Positions 1-5,769 of a stretch of DNA of 5,769 nucleotides are shown here, piece after piece. Below the pieces are notes generated by a model. It did no database searches. It had not been told where the DNA came from and saw only the letters and a list, made by a program, of their open reading frames with translations. The number at the start of each line of letters is the position of its first letter. The stretch's first letter is position 1. The DNA comes from Bacteroidales bacterium. GTDB taxonomy: Bacteria > Bacteroidota > Bacteroidia > Bacteroidales > UBA10428. Location of the stretch: positions 1 through 5,769 of the forward strand of contig JAFGQQ010000056.1 of assembly GCA_016935595.1 (NCBI GenBank), given 5' to 3'. The position numbers and the translations under genes are program-made.

Positions 1-1070
1 CATAATGGAGGTAACAAACGGATAATCTTGTCGCCGGTTACACCCGTAAAAATTTGATTTTCAAAAATAAGCTTTTTTCTCAGTTCTATAATTGAAAAAT
101 CAAATTCAAGCCCAATCATAAGGCCTAATCCACGAACATCTTTAATAAAAGGCAACTTTTTAAGTTCAGAAATAAAGAAATTTCCAACATGTTCAGCATT
201 TTCTATTAACTTTTCTTGTTCCAACACTTCAAGAACAGCAAGAGAAGCAGCGCAAGCCAGGTAATTACCGCCAAAAGTTGTGCCAAGCATTCCATGTTCA
301 GCTTTATATTTTTCATGAATTAAAACACCTCCGACAGGAAAACCATTTCCCATTCCTTTGGCAACCGTAATTATATCGGGTTCGATATTTGCATATTGAA
401 ATGAAAAAAACTTACCAGACCTTCCATAACCCGATTGAATTTCATCGAGGATAAAAACAATATCGTACATTTTGCATCGGCTTTCAATTTCTTTTAAAAA
501 ATTGGCTTCAGGAATATTTATTCCTCCTATTCCCTGTATTCCTTCAATAATTACAGCACAAATGCCTTCTGTTTCTTGCATTATACGATTGAATTCGTTA
601 TAATTATTTAAAGGACAGAAAATTACATGAAGGTTTTTATTGATTTCAGCCGAAATTTTTGGATTATCGGTAATTGCTACTGCACAAGAAGTTCTGCCAT
701 GAAAAGCTTTGGAAAAAGCAACCACTTTTCTTTTTTTATTATGAAAGGAAGCAATTTTAAGTGCGTTTTCGATGGCTTCGGCTCCTGAGTTGCAAAGAAA
801 TAGATTATAATTATCACAACCCGAAGCTTTACCTAATTTATTTGCCAGCTTAACCTGAAGCGGGTTGATAATAAAATTAGAATAAAAACCAATATTATGC
901 AATTGTTCTTCAATAGATTTTATATAGGTTGGATGAGAATGCCCTATTGAAATAACTGCATGTCCTCCATACAAATCGAGGTATTTATTACCTTTTTCAT
1001 CCCAGATATAACATCCTTTGCCTTTTACCGGAGTAACATCGTATAGTGGATAAACATCGAATAAATTCAT
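1..1070 (-). CDS. argD: N-acylornithine aminotransferase ArgD, C-terminus cut off by window edge
   Basis: PLP-dependent class III aminotransferase that converts N-acylglutamate semialdehyde and glutamate to N-acylornithine and 2-oxoglutarate in the cytoplasm. I translated 356 codons from the ATG at 1068-1070; no stop occurs before position 1, so about the last 20-40 residues are missing. Fold-type I landmarks are all present: NSGAEA at residues 94-99 (phosphate binding), FHGR at 123-126, EGIQG at 176-180, the PLP-pyridine Asp in LDEIQSGYGR (D209), the Schiff-base lysine in TVAKGMGNG (K238) and GTTFGGN at 263-269. The N-terminus (NLFDVYPLYDVTPVKGKG) is typical of ArgD. It starts 11 bp after the argC stop, so it is the next gene of the same operon. 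The family also includes succinylornithine and ornithine aminotransferases. Operon context selects the biosynthetic enzyme, but acetyl versus succinyl substrate cannot be decided here. Confidence 0.95.
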   Translation of the reverse strand, partial: MNLFDVYPLYDVTPVKGKGCYIWDEKGNKYLDLYGGHAVISIGHSHPTYIKSIEEQLHNIGFYSNFIINPLQVKLANKLGKASGCDNYNLFLCNSGAEAIENALKIASFHNKKRKVVAFSKAFHGRTSCAVAITDNPKISAEINKNLHVIFCPLNNYNEFNRIMQETEGICAVIIEGIQGIGGINIPEANFLKEIESRCKMYDIVFILDEIQSGYGRSGKFFSFQYANIEPDIITVAKGMGNGFPVGGVLIHEKYKAEHGMLGTTFGGNYLACAASLAVLEVLEQEKLIENAEHVGNFFISELKKLPFIKDVRGLGLMIGLEFDFSIIELRKKLIFENQIFTGVTGDKIIRLLPPL

Positions 1071-1081
1071 TTTTGTAAATT

Positions 1082-2047
1082 TTAAAATGCAACCGGTTTT
1101 AAGTTAAGGCCTGTGGTTTCTGGCAAACCGAACATCAGGTTCATATTTTGAACAGCCTGACCTGATGCACCTTTAATTAAATTATCAGTAACACTTTGTA
1201 TTAATACTTTATTGTTGTGTTTTTTGATATTCAGCAAACATTTATTAGTATTAACAACCTGTTTTAGATCAATATCCTTTTCAGAAACAGTAACAAAAGG
1301 ATGAGATTGATAATACTCTTTATATAATTCATTTAAGTCTGGTTCGCTTAAGTCGCAATTGGTATATGCAGATATTAAAATACCACGGGTAAAATTGCCC
1401 CTGACCGGAATAAAATTCACATCATTCTTAAAACCAGATTGCAATTGTTTAATACTTTGAATAATTTCTCCAAGATGTTGATGCGTGAAAGCTTTATAAA
1501 TAGAAATATTATTATTTCGCCAACTGAAATGGGTAGTACCAGAAGGATTCTGTCCCGCACCAGTTGAACCTGTAATACCGTTTACATGAATATCATCTAT
1601 TAGCAAATTTTTAGCAGCCAAAGGCAACAGGGTCAATTCTATACCCGTTGCAAAACACCCGGGATTAGCAATATAATCAGCTTTTTTAATTTTTTCTCTG
1701 TTTAATTCCGGCAAACCATATACAAAAACATTTTCGTCGTGTTTTAACCTGTAGTCATGGCTCAGATCAATTATTTTAACATTTCCTGGTATTTTGTTAT
1801 TCTGAACAAACTCTTTCGATTTTCCATGCCCCATGCATAAGAAAACAATGTTCACTTTTTTAAAATCAAAATCCGAAAAAAATAAATCCGTATCACCTAA
1901 TAAATCCGTATGGACATCGGCGATATTTTTTCCATAATTACTTGAGCTATGGATAAACTGAATTTTTGATTCGGGATGATTCAATAAAATCCGAACCAGT
2001 TCGCCTGCAGTATAACCAGCACCTCCTATTATTCCAACATTTATCAT
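1082..2047 (-). CDS. argC: N-acyl-gamma-glutamyl-phosphate reductase ArgC
   Basis: NADPH-dependent reductase that converts N-acylglutamyl 5-phosphate to the semialdehyde, the step before ArgD. The 321-residue protein is complete. The N-terminal Rossmann motif is GIIGGAGYTAGELVRIL (residues 5-21). DLSHDYRL (94-101) corresponds to the family's DLSADFRL. The catalytic cysteine is C131 in ANPGCFATG, followed by GSTGAGQNPS and the histidine-containing FTHQHLGEI segment (H189/H191). PVRGNFTRG (214-222) is the conserved substrate-side loop. The length matches the short ArgC form of Bacteroidetes rather than the longer proteobacterial one. The start at 2045-2047 places the Rossmann motif right at the N-terminus as expected. 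It follows argG after a 79-bp gap containing a stem-loop and leads into argD after 11 bp. Several Bacteroidetes use N-succinyl intermediates, so the acyl group is left open. Confidence 0.96.
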   Translation of the reverse strand: MINVGIIGGAGYTAGELVRILLNHPESKIQFIHSSSNYGKNIADVHTDLLGDTDLFFSDFDFKKVNIVFLCMGHGKSKEFVQNNKIPGNVKIIDLSHDYRLKHDENVFVYGLPELNREKIKKADYIANPGCFATGIELTLLPLAAKNLLIDDIHVNGITGSTGAGQNPSGTTHFSWRNNNISIYKAFTHQHLGEIIQSIKQLQSGFKNDVNFIPVRGNFTRGILISAYTNCDLSEPDLNELYKEYYQSHPFVTVSEKDIDLKQVVNTNKCLLNIKKHNNKVLIQSVTDNLIKGASGQAVQNMNLMFGLPETTGLNLKPVAF

Positions 2048-2073
2048 AAGAAAAAAATTTAAATAAAAAATTA

Positions 2074-2113
2074 CAAAAGGTTTAAAAGTAACAGAAATAT
2101 TTTTAACCTTTTG
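2074..2113 (-). terminator. Stem-loop with downstream T-runs between argG and argC (possible partial terminator or attenuator)
   Basis: CAAAAGGTTTAAAA (2074-2087) and TTTTTAACCTTTTG (2100-2113) form a 14-bp inverted repeat with one mismatch and a 12-nt loop. Read on the minus strand, the hairpin is followed by TAATTTTTTATTTAAA and then TTTTTTT just before the argC start, so it has the shape of an intrinsic terminator in the direction of the operon. The stem is AU-rich (three G-C pairs), so termination is probably partial. It could also act as an RNA-stability element that sets argR-argG expression against argC-argD. The inverted repeat is seen in the sequence; its function is inferred. Confidence 0.5.
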
Positions 2114-2126
2114 AATTAAAAATGAA

Positions 2127-3320
2127 TTACTTCCTATTTACAGAATGATATAATTTGATTGAATTGGCCAGAATTTTGGTAAACCCTTTCACGTCATCAC
2201 CCGAAAAAGCTTTATTCATTTCTCCATATTCGGCAAAATCCGATTTCATTAAATCGTTTTTTGAATCTATTCCGATTAATTCAAAACGATATGGCATAAG
2301 TTTAATTTTTACTTTACCTGAAACAGTTTTTTGTGTTTCTTCCATAAACGATTCGATATTACGCATAACAGGTTCCAGGTACAAAGCTTCATGCAAAAAC
2401 ATGCCGTACCAGTTGGCTAATTGTTCCTTCCAATATAATTGCCATTTGGTTAAGCAATGCTTTTCGAGCAAATGATGGGCTTTAATGATAATGATCGGGG
2501 CAGCTGCTTCAAAACCAACCCGCCCCTTAATGCCAATTATTGTGTCGCCAACATGTAAATCGCGGCCAATAGCATATTTATTTGCAATCTCCTCAAGTTT
2601 TTGAATGGCCTTTACGGGTTGCATTTTTTCTTCATTAATACCAACCAATTCACCTTTAACAAATTCCAGTTCAATTTCTTTTACTTCATTTTCGCTTAGC
2701 TGACTTGGGTATGCATGGTTTGGCAATGCTTTGCCGGAAGTTAATGTTTCTTTGCCCCCGATACTTGTTCCCCAAATACCTTTATTTATAGAATACTCGT
2801 GCTTTTGAAAATTAATATCAACGCCATGTTTTTTAAGATAATGGATTTCTTCATCCCTTGATATTTTAAGATCGCGGATTGGGGTTAATATTTTTATTTC
2901 GGAGGCCAAAACATCAAAAACCAGGTCAAAACGAACCTGGTCGTTTCCTGCACCGGTGCTGCCATGTGCAACATATTTAGCTTTAAGTTTTTTAGCATGC
3001 TCAATTGTAGCAATTGCCTGAAAAGTGCGTTCGGAACTAACCGAGAGCGGATAGGTATTATTTTTTAAAATATTTCCAAAAATCATGTATTTAATGCACT
3101 TCTCATAATATGGTTGAGTAACATCAACCGATTCATGGCTTGCAACACCCAATTCCAGCGCCCTTTTTTTTATAGATTCCAGTTCTTGTTTCGAAAATCC
3201 GCCAGTATTGGCAATAATTGAATGAACCTCCAATCCCTTTTCAATGGATAAATATTTCACACAAAACGAAGTATCTAATCCCCCGCTAAAAGCCAATACC
3301 ACAATTTCTTTTTTACTCAT
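2127..3320 (-). CDS. argG: Argininosuccinate synthase ArgG, Bacteroidetes-type
   Basis: Cytoplasmic ATP-dependent ligase joining citrulline and aspartate to give argininosuccinate, AMP and pyrophosphate; this is the penultimate step of arginine synthesis. The 397-residue protein is complete. The N-terminal ATP pyrophosphatase P-loop is LAFSGGLDTS (residues 9-18). SVSSERTFQAIA (93-104) and AHGSTGAGNDQVRFD (118-132) form the substrate region, with N126, D127 and R130 as expected aspartate/citrulline contacts. TPIRD (146-150), YSINKGIWGTSIGGKET (176-192) and a later GRVGFEAAAP segment are also family signatures. The common family form is ATGKGNDQVRFE; here it is STGAGNDQVRFD, which matches the Bacteroides type as I remember it. 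A GGA a few bases before the ATG (3318-3320) is a weak ribosome site. It lies 20 bp after the GNAT gene; the carbamoyltransferase gene that would supply its citrulline is outside the window. Confidence 0.96.
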   Translation of the reverse strand: MSKKEIVVLAFSGGLDTSFCVKYLSIEKGLEVHSIIANTGGFSKQELESIKKRALELGVASHESVDVTQPYYEKCIKYMIFGNILKNNTYPLSVSSERTFQAIATIEHAKKLKAKYVAHGSTGAGNDQVRFDLVFDVLASEIKILTPIRDLKISRDEEIHYLKKHGVDINFQKHEYSINKGIWGTSIGGKETLTSGKALPNHAYPSQLSENEVKEIELEFVKGELVGINEEKMQPVKAIQKLEEIANKYAIGRDLHVGDTIIGIKGRVGFEAAAPIIIIKAHHLLEKHCLTKWQLYWKEQLANWYGMFLHEALYLEPVMRNIESFMEETQKTVSGKVKIKLMPYRFELIGIDSKNDLMKSDFAEYGEMNKAFSGDDVKGFTKILANSIKLYHSVNRK

Positions 3321-3340
3321 TTTCCAAAAATTTTCAATAT

Positions 3341-4111
3341 TTATTTATTCATTTTATGTTTTGGTCGCAACAATACATGCTGTTTAAATTTTAGCCATCT
3401 GCCATATGTCTTCAGCGAATACTTCTTTTTATTGTTTTTATTTCCAAATTTTTCATTTTCCCATGCAGGGTCAAAAAGCATTCCGGTACAAAGACAATGT
3501 TTTCGGTTAGTACGCACTAAAATATCATGATTAATACAGCTTTCACAACCTTTCCAAAACTCTTCATCATCAGTTAATTCAGAAAAAGTAACAGGCCTGT
3601 ATCCTAATTCGGAATTAATTTTCATTACAGCCAAACCGGTTGTAAGCCCAAATATCTTTGCCTTTGGAAATTTATACCTTGACAGGTTAAAAGCCATTCG
3701 TTTAATTTTTTTACCCAAACCTGTGCCGCGATGATCAGGAACTACAATTAAACCAGAATTTGCCACAAATTTATTGTGGCCCCACGATTCGATATAACAA
3801 AACCCTGCAAACTTTCCATCCTTAATGGCAATTACAGCTTTCCCTTCCTGCATTTTTTTGCGTATATATTCAGGCGACCTTTTGGCAATTCCCGTTCCCC
3901 TAATTTTTGCAGCAGAAGATATATTATCAAGGATATCATCTACATAAACCAGGTGCTTCTCATTAGCCACGCATATTTCAAAACCATCTGACGTTTTTAT
4001 TGATTTTTCAACTTTATTTGAACTTTTAAATAGCTGATCCATTAAAAATAAATCGTCTTTTTTTTGTTGAAGCAAAAAAATATTAACCCGCAGTTTAAAA
4101 AGTTTTATCAT
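3341..4111 (-). CDS. GNAT-family N-acyltransferase, candidate N-acylglutamate synthase
   Basis: A single GNAT domain (about residues 45-185 of 256). The acyl-CoA pyrophosphate loop is VVPDHRGTGLG (123-133), preceded by GFCYIESWG (103-111) on the core strands, with the later helix/strand in GLTTGLAVMKINSELGYRPV (155-174, the typical GNAT end). After the fold comes CESC (189-192), then HCLC (205-208), and a Lys/Arg-rich tail from about 222. It sits between argR and argG with gaps of 25 and 20 bp, so it is almost certainly an arginine-pathway enzyme. From memory, a GNAT in the same place in Bacteroides thetaiotaomicron was assigned by genetics as the N-acylglutamate (probably N-succinylglutamate) synthase that replaces ArgA/ArgJ. 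That function is inferred here, not seen. The start is uncertain: M24 (ATG at 4040-4042) would drop a hydrophobic/Lys-rich N-terminus and still leave the GNAT core intact. Confidence 0.85.
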   Translation of the reverse strand: MIKLFKLRVNIFLLQQKKDDLFLMDQLFKSSNKVEKSIKTSDGFEICVANEKHLVYVDDILDNISSAAKIRGTGIAKRSPEYIRKKMQEGKAVIAIKDGKFAGFCYIESWGHNKFVANSGLIVVPDHRGTGLGKKIKRMAFNLSRYKFPKAKIFGLTTGLAVMKINSELGYRPVTFSELTDDEEFWKGCESCINHDILVRTNRKHCLCTGMLFDPAWENEKFGNKNNKKKYSLKTYGRWLKFKQHVLLRPKHKMNK

Positions 4112-4136
4112 TTCACTTTATTCAATTTAATTATTA

Positions 4137-4604
4137 CTAGTTTATATCAGAAATTACCATAGCTAAAATATTTTTTATATCTGTACGTAATATTTTTTCT
4201 CGTGGTATTACCAATATGGTATCATCGCCGGCTATTGTCCCCAAAACTTCATATGCTTTTAAATTATCAATTGCCAAGGCAATACTGGCAGCATAACCGG
4301 GTAATGTTTTTATAACTGCCAAATTATCCGAAAATTCGAGCGAAATAAAACCATGAACCGGAATATTTTCATCCGTATTAAGGTCTTCTCTCGCAACTTT
4401 CATTTCAGGTAAAATATACACATATCCCATTTGCTCATCGACTACTTTCATTACCTTTAAAAATTTTAAATCGCGCGATAAAGTTGCCTGGGTATAATTT
4501 AAACCCAATTCTCCTAATTTTTTTAATAATTCTTCCTGGCTTGAAATACGATAACTACTAATTATCCGTTTAATAGTCATCAACCTTTCTGTCCTTTTTT
4601 TCAT
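4137..4604 (-). CDS. argR: Arginine repressor ArgR
   Basis: Arginine-responsive transcription regulator of the ArgR/AhrC family, which works as a hexamer (dimer of trimers in the family). It has 155 residues, the normal family length. The N-terminal winged helix-turn-helix spans about residues 1-75, with SSQEELLKKLGELG and the recognition helix TQATLSRDLKFLK (38-50, including S43-R44). The C-terminal oligomerisation and arginine-binding domain holds LPGYAASIALAID (101-113) and GTIAGDDTILVI (122-133), with D127-D128 as the expected ligand aspartates. MKKRTERL before the first helix supports the chosen ATG; M9 would truncate helix 1. It is the first gene of the arginine operon. Its predicted promoter is covered by two ARG-box-like sequences, so it probably represses itself and the genes behind it when arginine is plentiful. 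Confidence 0.95.
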   Translation of the reverse strand: MKKRTERLMTIKRIISSYRISSQEELLKKLGELGLNYTQATLSRDLKFLKVMKVVDEQMGYVYILPEMKVAREDLNTDENIPVHGFISLEFSDNLAVIKTLPGYAASIALAIDNLKAYEVLGTIAGDDTILVIPREKILRTDIKNILAMVISDIN

Positions 4605-4637
4605 TTTTACATGTTTTAGTAATGAATGAAATAATAT

Positions 4638-4676
4638 AATGTATATTTATTCAATGCGAATGCAAAAATATTCATT
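4638..4676 (-). promoter_or_regulatory. Tandem ARG-box operator for ArgR
   Basis: Two 18-bp sites separated by exactly 3 bp (gcg at 4656-4658), i.e. 21 bp centre to centre, the spacing known for paired ARG boxes in Escherichia coli. Site 4638-4655 read on the minus strand is ATTGAATAAATATACATT, one mismatch to wNTGAATwwwwATTCANw. Site 4659-4676 is AATGAATATTTTTGCATT, two mismatches to that consensus and very like the Bacillus subtilis type with a TGCA half-site. They lie 34-72 bp before the argR start. Assignment is by eye and context; binding is inferred. Confidence 0.75.
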
Positions 4677-4693
4677 ATTTATTTATCAACAAA
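4663..4693 (-). promoter_or_regulatory. Predicted argR operon promoter (Bacteroidetes type)
   Basis: On the minus strand, TTTG (4690-4693) and TATTTTTG (4663-4670) are separated by 19 bases and match the Bacteroidetes primary sigma consensus TTTG-N19-TAnnTTTG. Transcription should start near 4655-4658, giving a leader of about 50 nt before argR. The -7 element lies inside the ARG box at 4659-4676, and the expected start falls at the junction with the second box. That fits direct repression by blocking RNA polymerase. Confidence 0.65.
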
Positions 4694-4716
4694 ATATTTT
4701 TATTGCTTTTTTATGC

Positions 4717-4724
4717 TATTTTTG
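4717..4724 (+). promoter_or_regulatory. Predicted -7 element for carB
   Basis: TATTTTTG on the plus strand fits TAnnTTTG exactly. I see no good TTTG or TTG at the usual upstream distance, so the -33 part is weak. If used, transcription would begin near 4731 and leave a leader of roughly 130 nt before carB. It lies about 40 bp beyond the ARG boxes, so any ArgR effect on carB would be from upstream rather than by direct overlap. Confidence 0.4.
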
Positions 4725-4760
4725 CAGATAATTTTTAAAGAAAAAACAGAAATATAAAAA

Positions 4761-4785
4761 GTGCTAAATATTAATAAATTAACAC
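4761..4785. repeat. Imperfect inverted repeat in the carB leader
   Basis: GTGCTAA (4761-4767) pairs with TTAACAC (4779-4785) with one mismatch, around an AT-only centre. It lies in the presumed carB 5' leader. It could be an operator or a weak hairpin. In DNA this AT-rich, chance is a real explanation. The rest of 4786-4858 holds only short AT palindromes and no recognisable riboswitch or leader gene. Confidence 0.25.
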
Positions 4786-4858
4786 TAAATTTTTTCTATA
4801 ATAGCTATATTATCACCTTTTTAATATTAATCTTTAAACGTATTATCAAATATTTATA

Positions 4859-5769
4859 ATGAAAACAGATATTCATAAAGTTATTCTTTTAGGTTCTGGG
4901 GCGTTAAAAATTGGTGAAGCCGGAGAGTTCGATTATTCCGGTTCCCAAGCATTAAAAGCCCTTCGTGAAGAAAATATTGAAACTATTCTTATAAATCCTA
5001 ATATTGCAACAGTACAGACTTCTGAAAAGATAGCTGATAAAGTATATTTTCTTCCGGTTAATCCATTTTTTGTTGAGGAAGTAATTAAAAAAGAAAAACC
5101 TGACGGTATTTTACTTGCATTTGGCGGGCAGACAGCTTTAAATTGCGGAACACAACTTTATAAAAACGGAATATTTGAAAAATACAATGTGAAAGTTTTA
5201 GGCACACCTGTTGAAGCTATAATGAACACCGAAGACAGAGAAAACTTTGTAAATAAGTTAAATGAGATTGAAGTAAAAAGCCCAAAAAGCCTGCCGGTTA
5301 CATCTGTTGAAGAAGCCATTAAAGCTGCTAAAAAAGTTGGATATCCAATCATAATCAGGGCAGCGTATACCCTGGGTGGACAGGGTAGTGGATTCTGTTC
5401 GAATGAAGAGGAATTAGTTAACATGTCTGCAAAAGCATTTTCTTATTCAAATCAGATACTGGTTGAAGAATCTTTAAAAGGATGGAAAGAAATAGAATAT
5501 GAAGTTGTGAGAGATAAATTCGATAACTGCATTACCGTTTGTAATATGGAGAATTTTGATCCATTGGGAATTCATACCGGTGAAAGTATAGTGGTTGCGC
5601 CATCTCAAACATTAAGCAATAGTGAATATCATAAATTACGTGAACTTTCTATTAAGATAATTCGGCATATTGGTGTAATTGGTGAATGTAATGTTCAATA
5701 TGCCCTTGATCCATTTTCCGAAGATTATCGCGTAATTGAAGTTAATGCCCGCTTATCCCGTTCATCGGC
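4859..5769 (+). CDS. carB: Carbamoyl-phosphate synthase large chain, N-terminal 303 residues, animal-like type
   Basis: Start of the large synthetase subunit, which makes carbamoyl phosphate from bicarbonate, ATP and ammonia (passed from the small subunit's glutaminase) for arginine and pyrimidine synthesis. The visible part is the carboxyphosphate-forming ATP-grasp half: pre-ATP-grasp domain (about 1-125, with [18 protein letters not shown]), then the ATP-grasp. By alignment from memory with E. coli, the ATP/metal residues are present: R127, R167, G173-G174, E204, E211, H239, Q280, E294, N296 and R298. The full protein should be about 1070 residues, so roughly 70% lies beyond the right edge. 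[35 protein letters not shown] and NARLSRSS resemble animal CAD/CPS1 more than E. coli CarB. The ATG has no evident Shine-Dalgarno sequence, and an in-frame TAA at 4835-4837 rules out a longer start. It diverges from argR, and no carA precedes it. Confidence 0.96.
   Translation, partial: MKTDIHKVILLGSGALKIGEAGEFDYSGSQALKALREENIETILINPNIATVQTSEKIADKVYFLPVNPFFVEEVIKKEKPDGILLAFGGQTALNCGTQLYKNGIFEKYNVKVLGTPVEAIMNTEDRENFVNKLNEIEVKSPKSLPVTSVEEAIKAAKKVGYPIIIRAAYTLGGQGSGFCSNEEELVNMSAKAFSYSNQILVEESLKGWKEIEYEVVRDKFDNCITVCNMENFDPLGIHTGESIVVAPSQTLSNSEYHKLRELSIKIIRHIGVIGECNVQYALDPFSEDYRVIEVNARLSRSS

Larger units (their letters stand above)
1..4604 (-). other. Arginine biosynthesis operon argR-GNAT-argG-argC-argD (continues past position 1)
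   Basis: Five genes lie on the minus strand with gaps of 25, 20, 79 and 11 bp and no convincing TAnnTTTG promoter inside the gaps I checked. Together they supply the regulator, a candidate first enzyme and the reductase, transaminase and argininosuccinate synthase steps. Kinase (argB), carbamoyltransferase, deacylase and argH are absent from the window and are expected downstream or elsewhere. Co-transcription is inferred from spacing and shared function; the hairpin at 2074-2113 may divide it into two expression levels. Confidence 0.8.

Noticed and set aside
2110..2127. ARG-box-like TGAAT half-site between argG and argC
   Set aside because: The second half-site matches at only three of five positions, and TGAAT is frequent by chance in such AT-rich sequence; there is no paired neighbour at 3 bp.
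2155..2475. Plus-strand open frame of 106 codons
   Set aside because: It lies wholly antisense within argG, which has every family motif; the translated product has no recognisable feature.
3321..3345. ATGAATAAATAAATA on the minus strand near the GNAT stop as an ARG box
   Set aside because: Only one half-site fits; the bases belong to the end of the GNAT gene and its stop codon.
3776..3991. Plus-strand open frame of 71 codons
   Set aside because: It is antisense to the GNAT coding sequence over its acyl-CoA binding region and is a shadow frame.
4713..4757. A 14-codon plus-strand frame (starting MLFLQ) that could be a carB leader peptide
   Set aside because: Its ATG overlaps the predicted carB -7 element, so it would not be in the transcript; it has no run of arginine or pyrimidine-relevant codons.
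4798..4830. Short palindromes (ATAATAGCTATATTAT, TTAATATTAA) before carB
   Set aside because: They are almost purely A/T in an A/T-rich spacer, with no paired spacing or promoter overlap that would raise them above chance.
5158..5424. Minus-strand open frame of 88 codons
   Set aside because: It is antisense to the conserved ATP-grasp region of carB; its apparent hydrophobicity is a by-product of the opposite strand.

Overview
The window is a biosynthetic chromosomal region from an AT-rich member of the Bacteroidota, probably close to Bacteroidales or related marine/anaerobic lineages. Four things point there: the protein types (a Bacteroides-style ArgG, a short ArgC, and a CarB with '[20 protein letters not shown]'); the gene order argR-GNAT-argG-argC-argD; starts with little or no Shine-Dalgarno sequence; and promoter elements of the TTTG / TAnnTTTG type. 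I see no mobile element, CRISPR array, tRNA or rRNA.

Layout. Positions 4604 down to 1 (minus strand) hold a compact arginine operon: argR (4137-4604), a GNAT acyltransferase (3341-4111), argG (2127-3320), argC (1082-2047) and argD (1-1070, cut by the window edge). Gaps are 25, 20, 79 and 11 bp. The 79-bp argG-argC gap carries a stem-loop followed by T-runs in the direction of transcription. On the plus strand, carB (4859-5769, cut at the right edge) is transcribed away from argR. The 254-bp divergent region contains two adjacent ARG-box-like 18-mers exactly 3 bp apart, lying over the predicted argR promoter, plus a good -7 element for carB.

How the genes work together. The GNAT is the best candidate for making the N-acylglutamate that starts the pathway. 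ArgC reduces the N-acylglutamyl phosphate, ArgD transaminates the semialdehyde to N-acylornithine, and ArgG joins citrulline to aspartate. CarB makes carbamoyl phosphate for the carbamoyltransferase step and for pyrimidines. ArgR should sense arginine and repress its own operon through the tandem boxes. argB, the carbamoyltransferase gene, argH, the deacylase gene and carA are not in the window; the arg genes could lie beyond position 1. Whether the acyl group is acetyl or succinyl, as in some Bacteroidetes, cannot be read from this sequence.

This is a mostly recognisable pathway rather than a wholly new system. The parts most worth a second look are the GNAT with its cysteine cluster, the operator-promoter overlap, the intra-operon stem-loop, and the animal-type CarB without an upstream carA.
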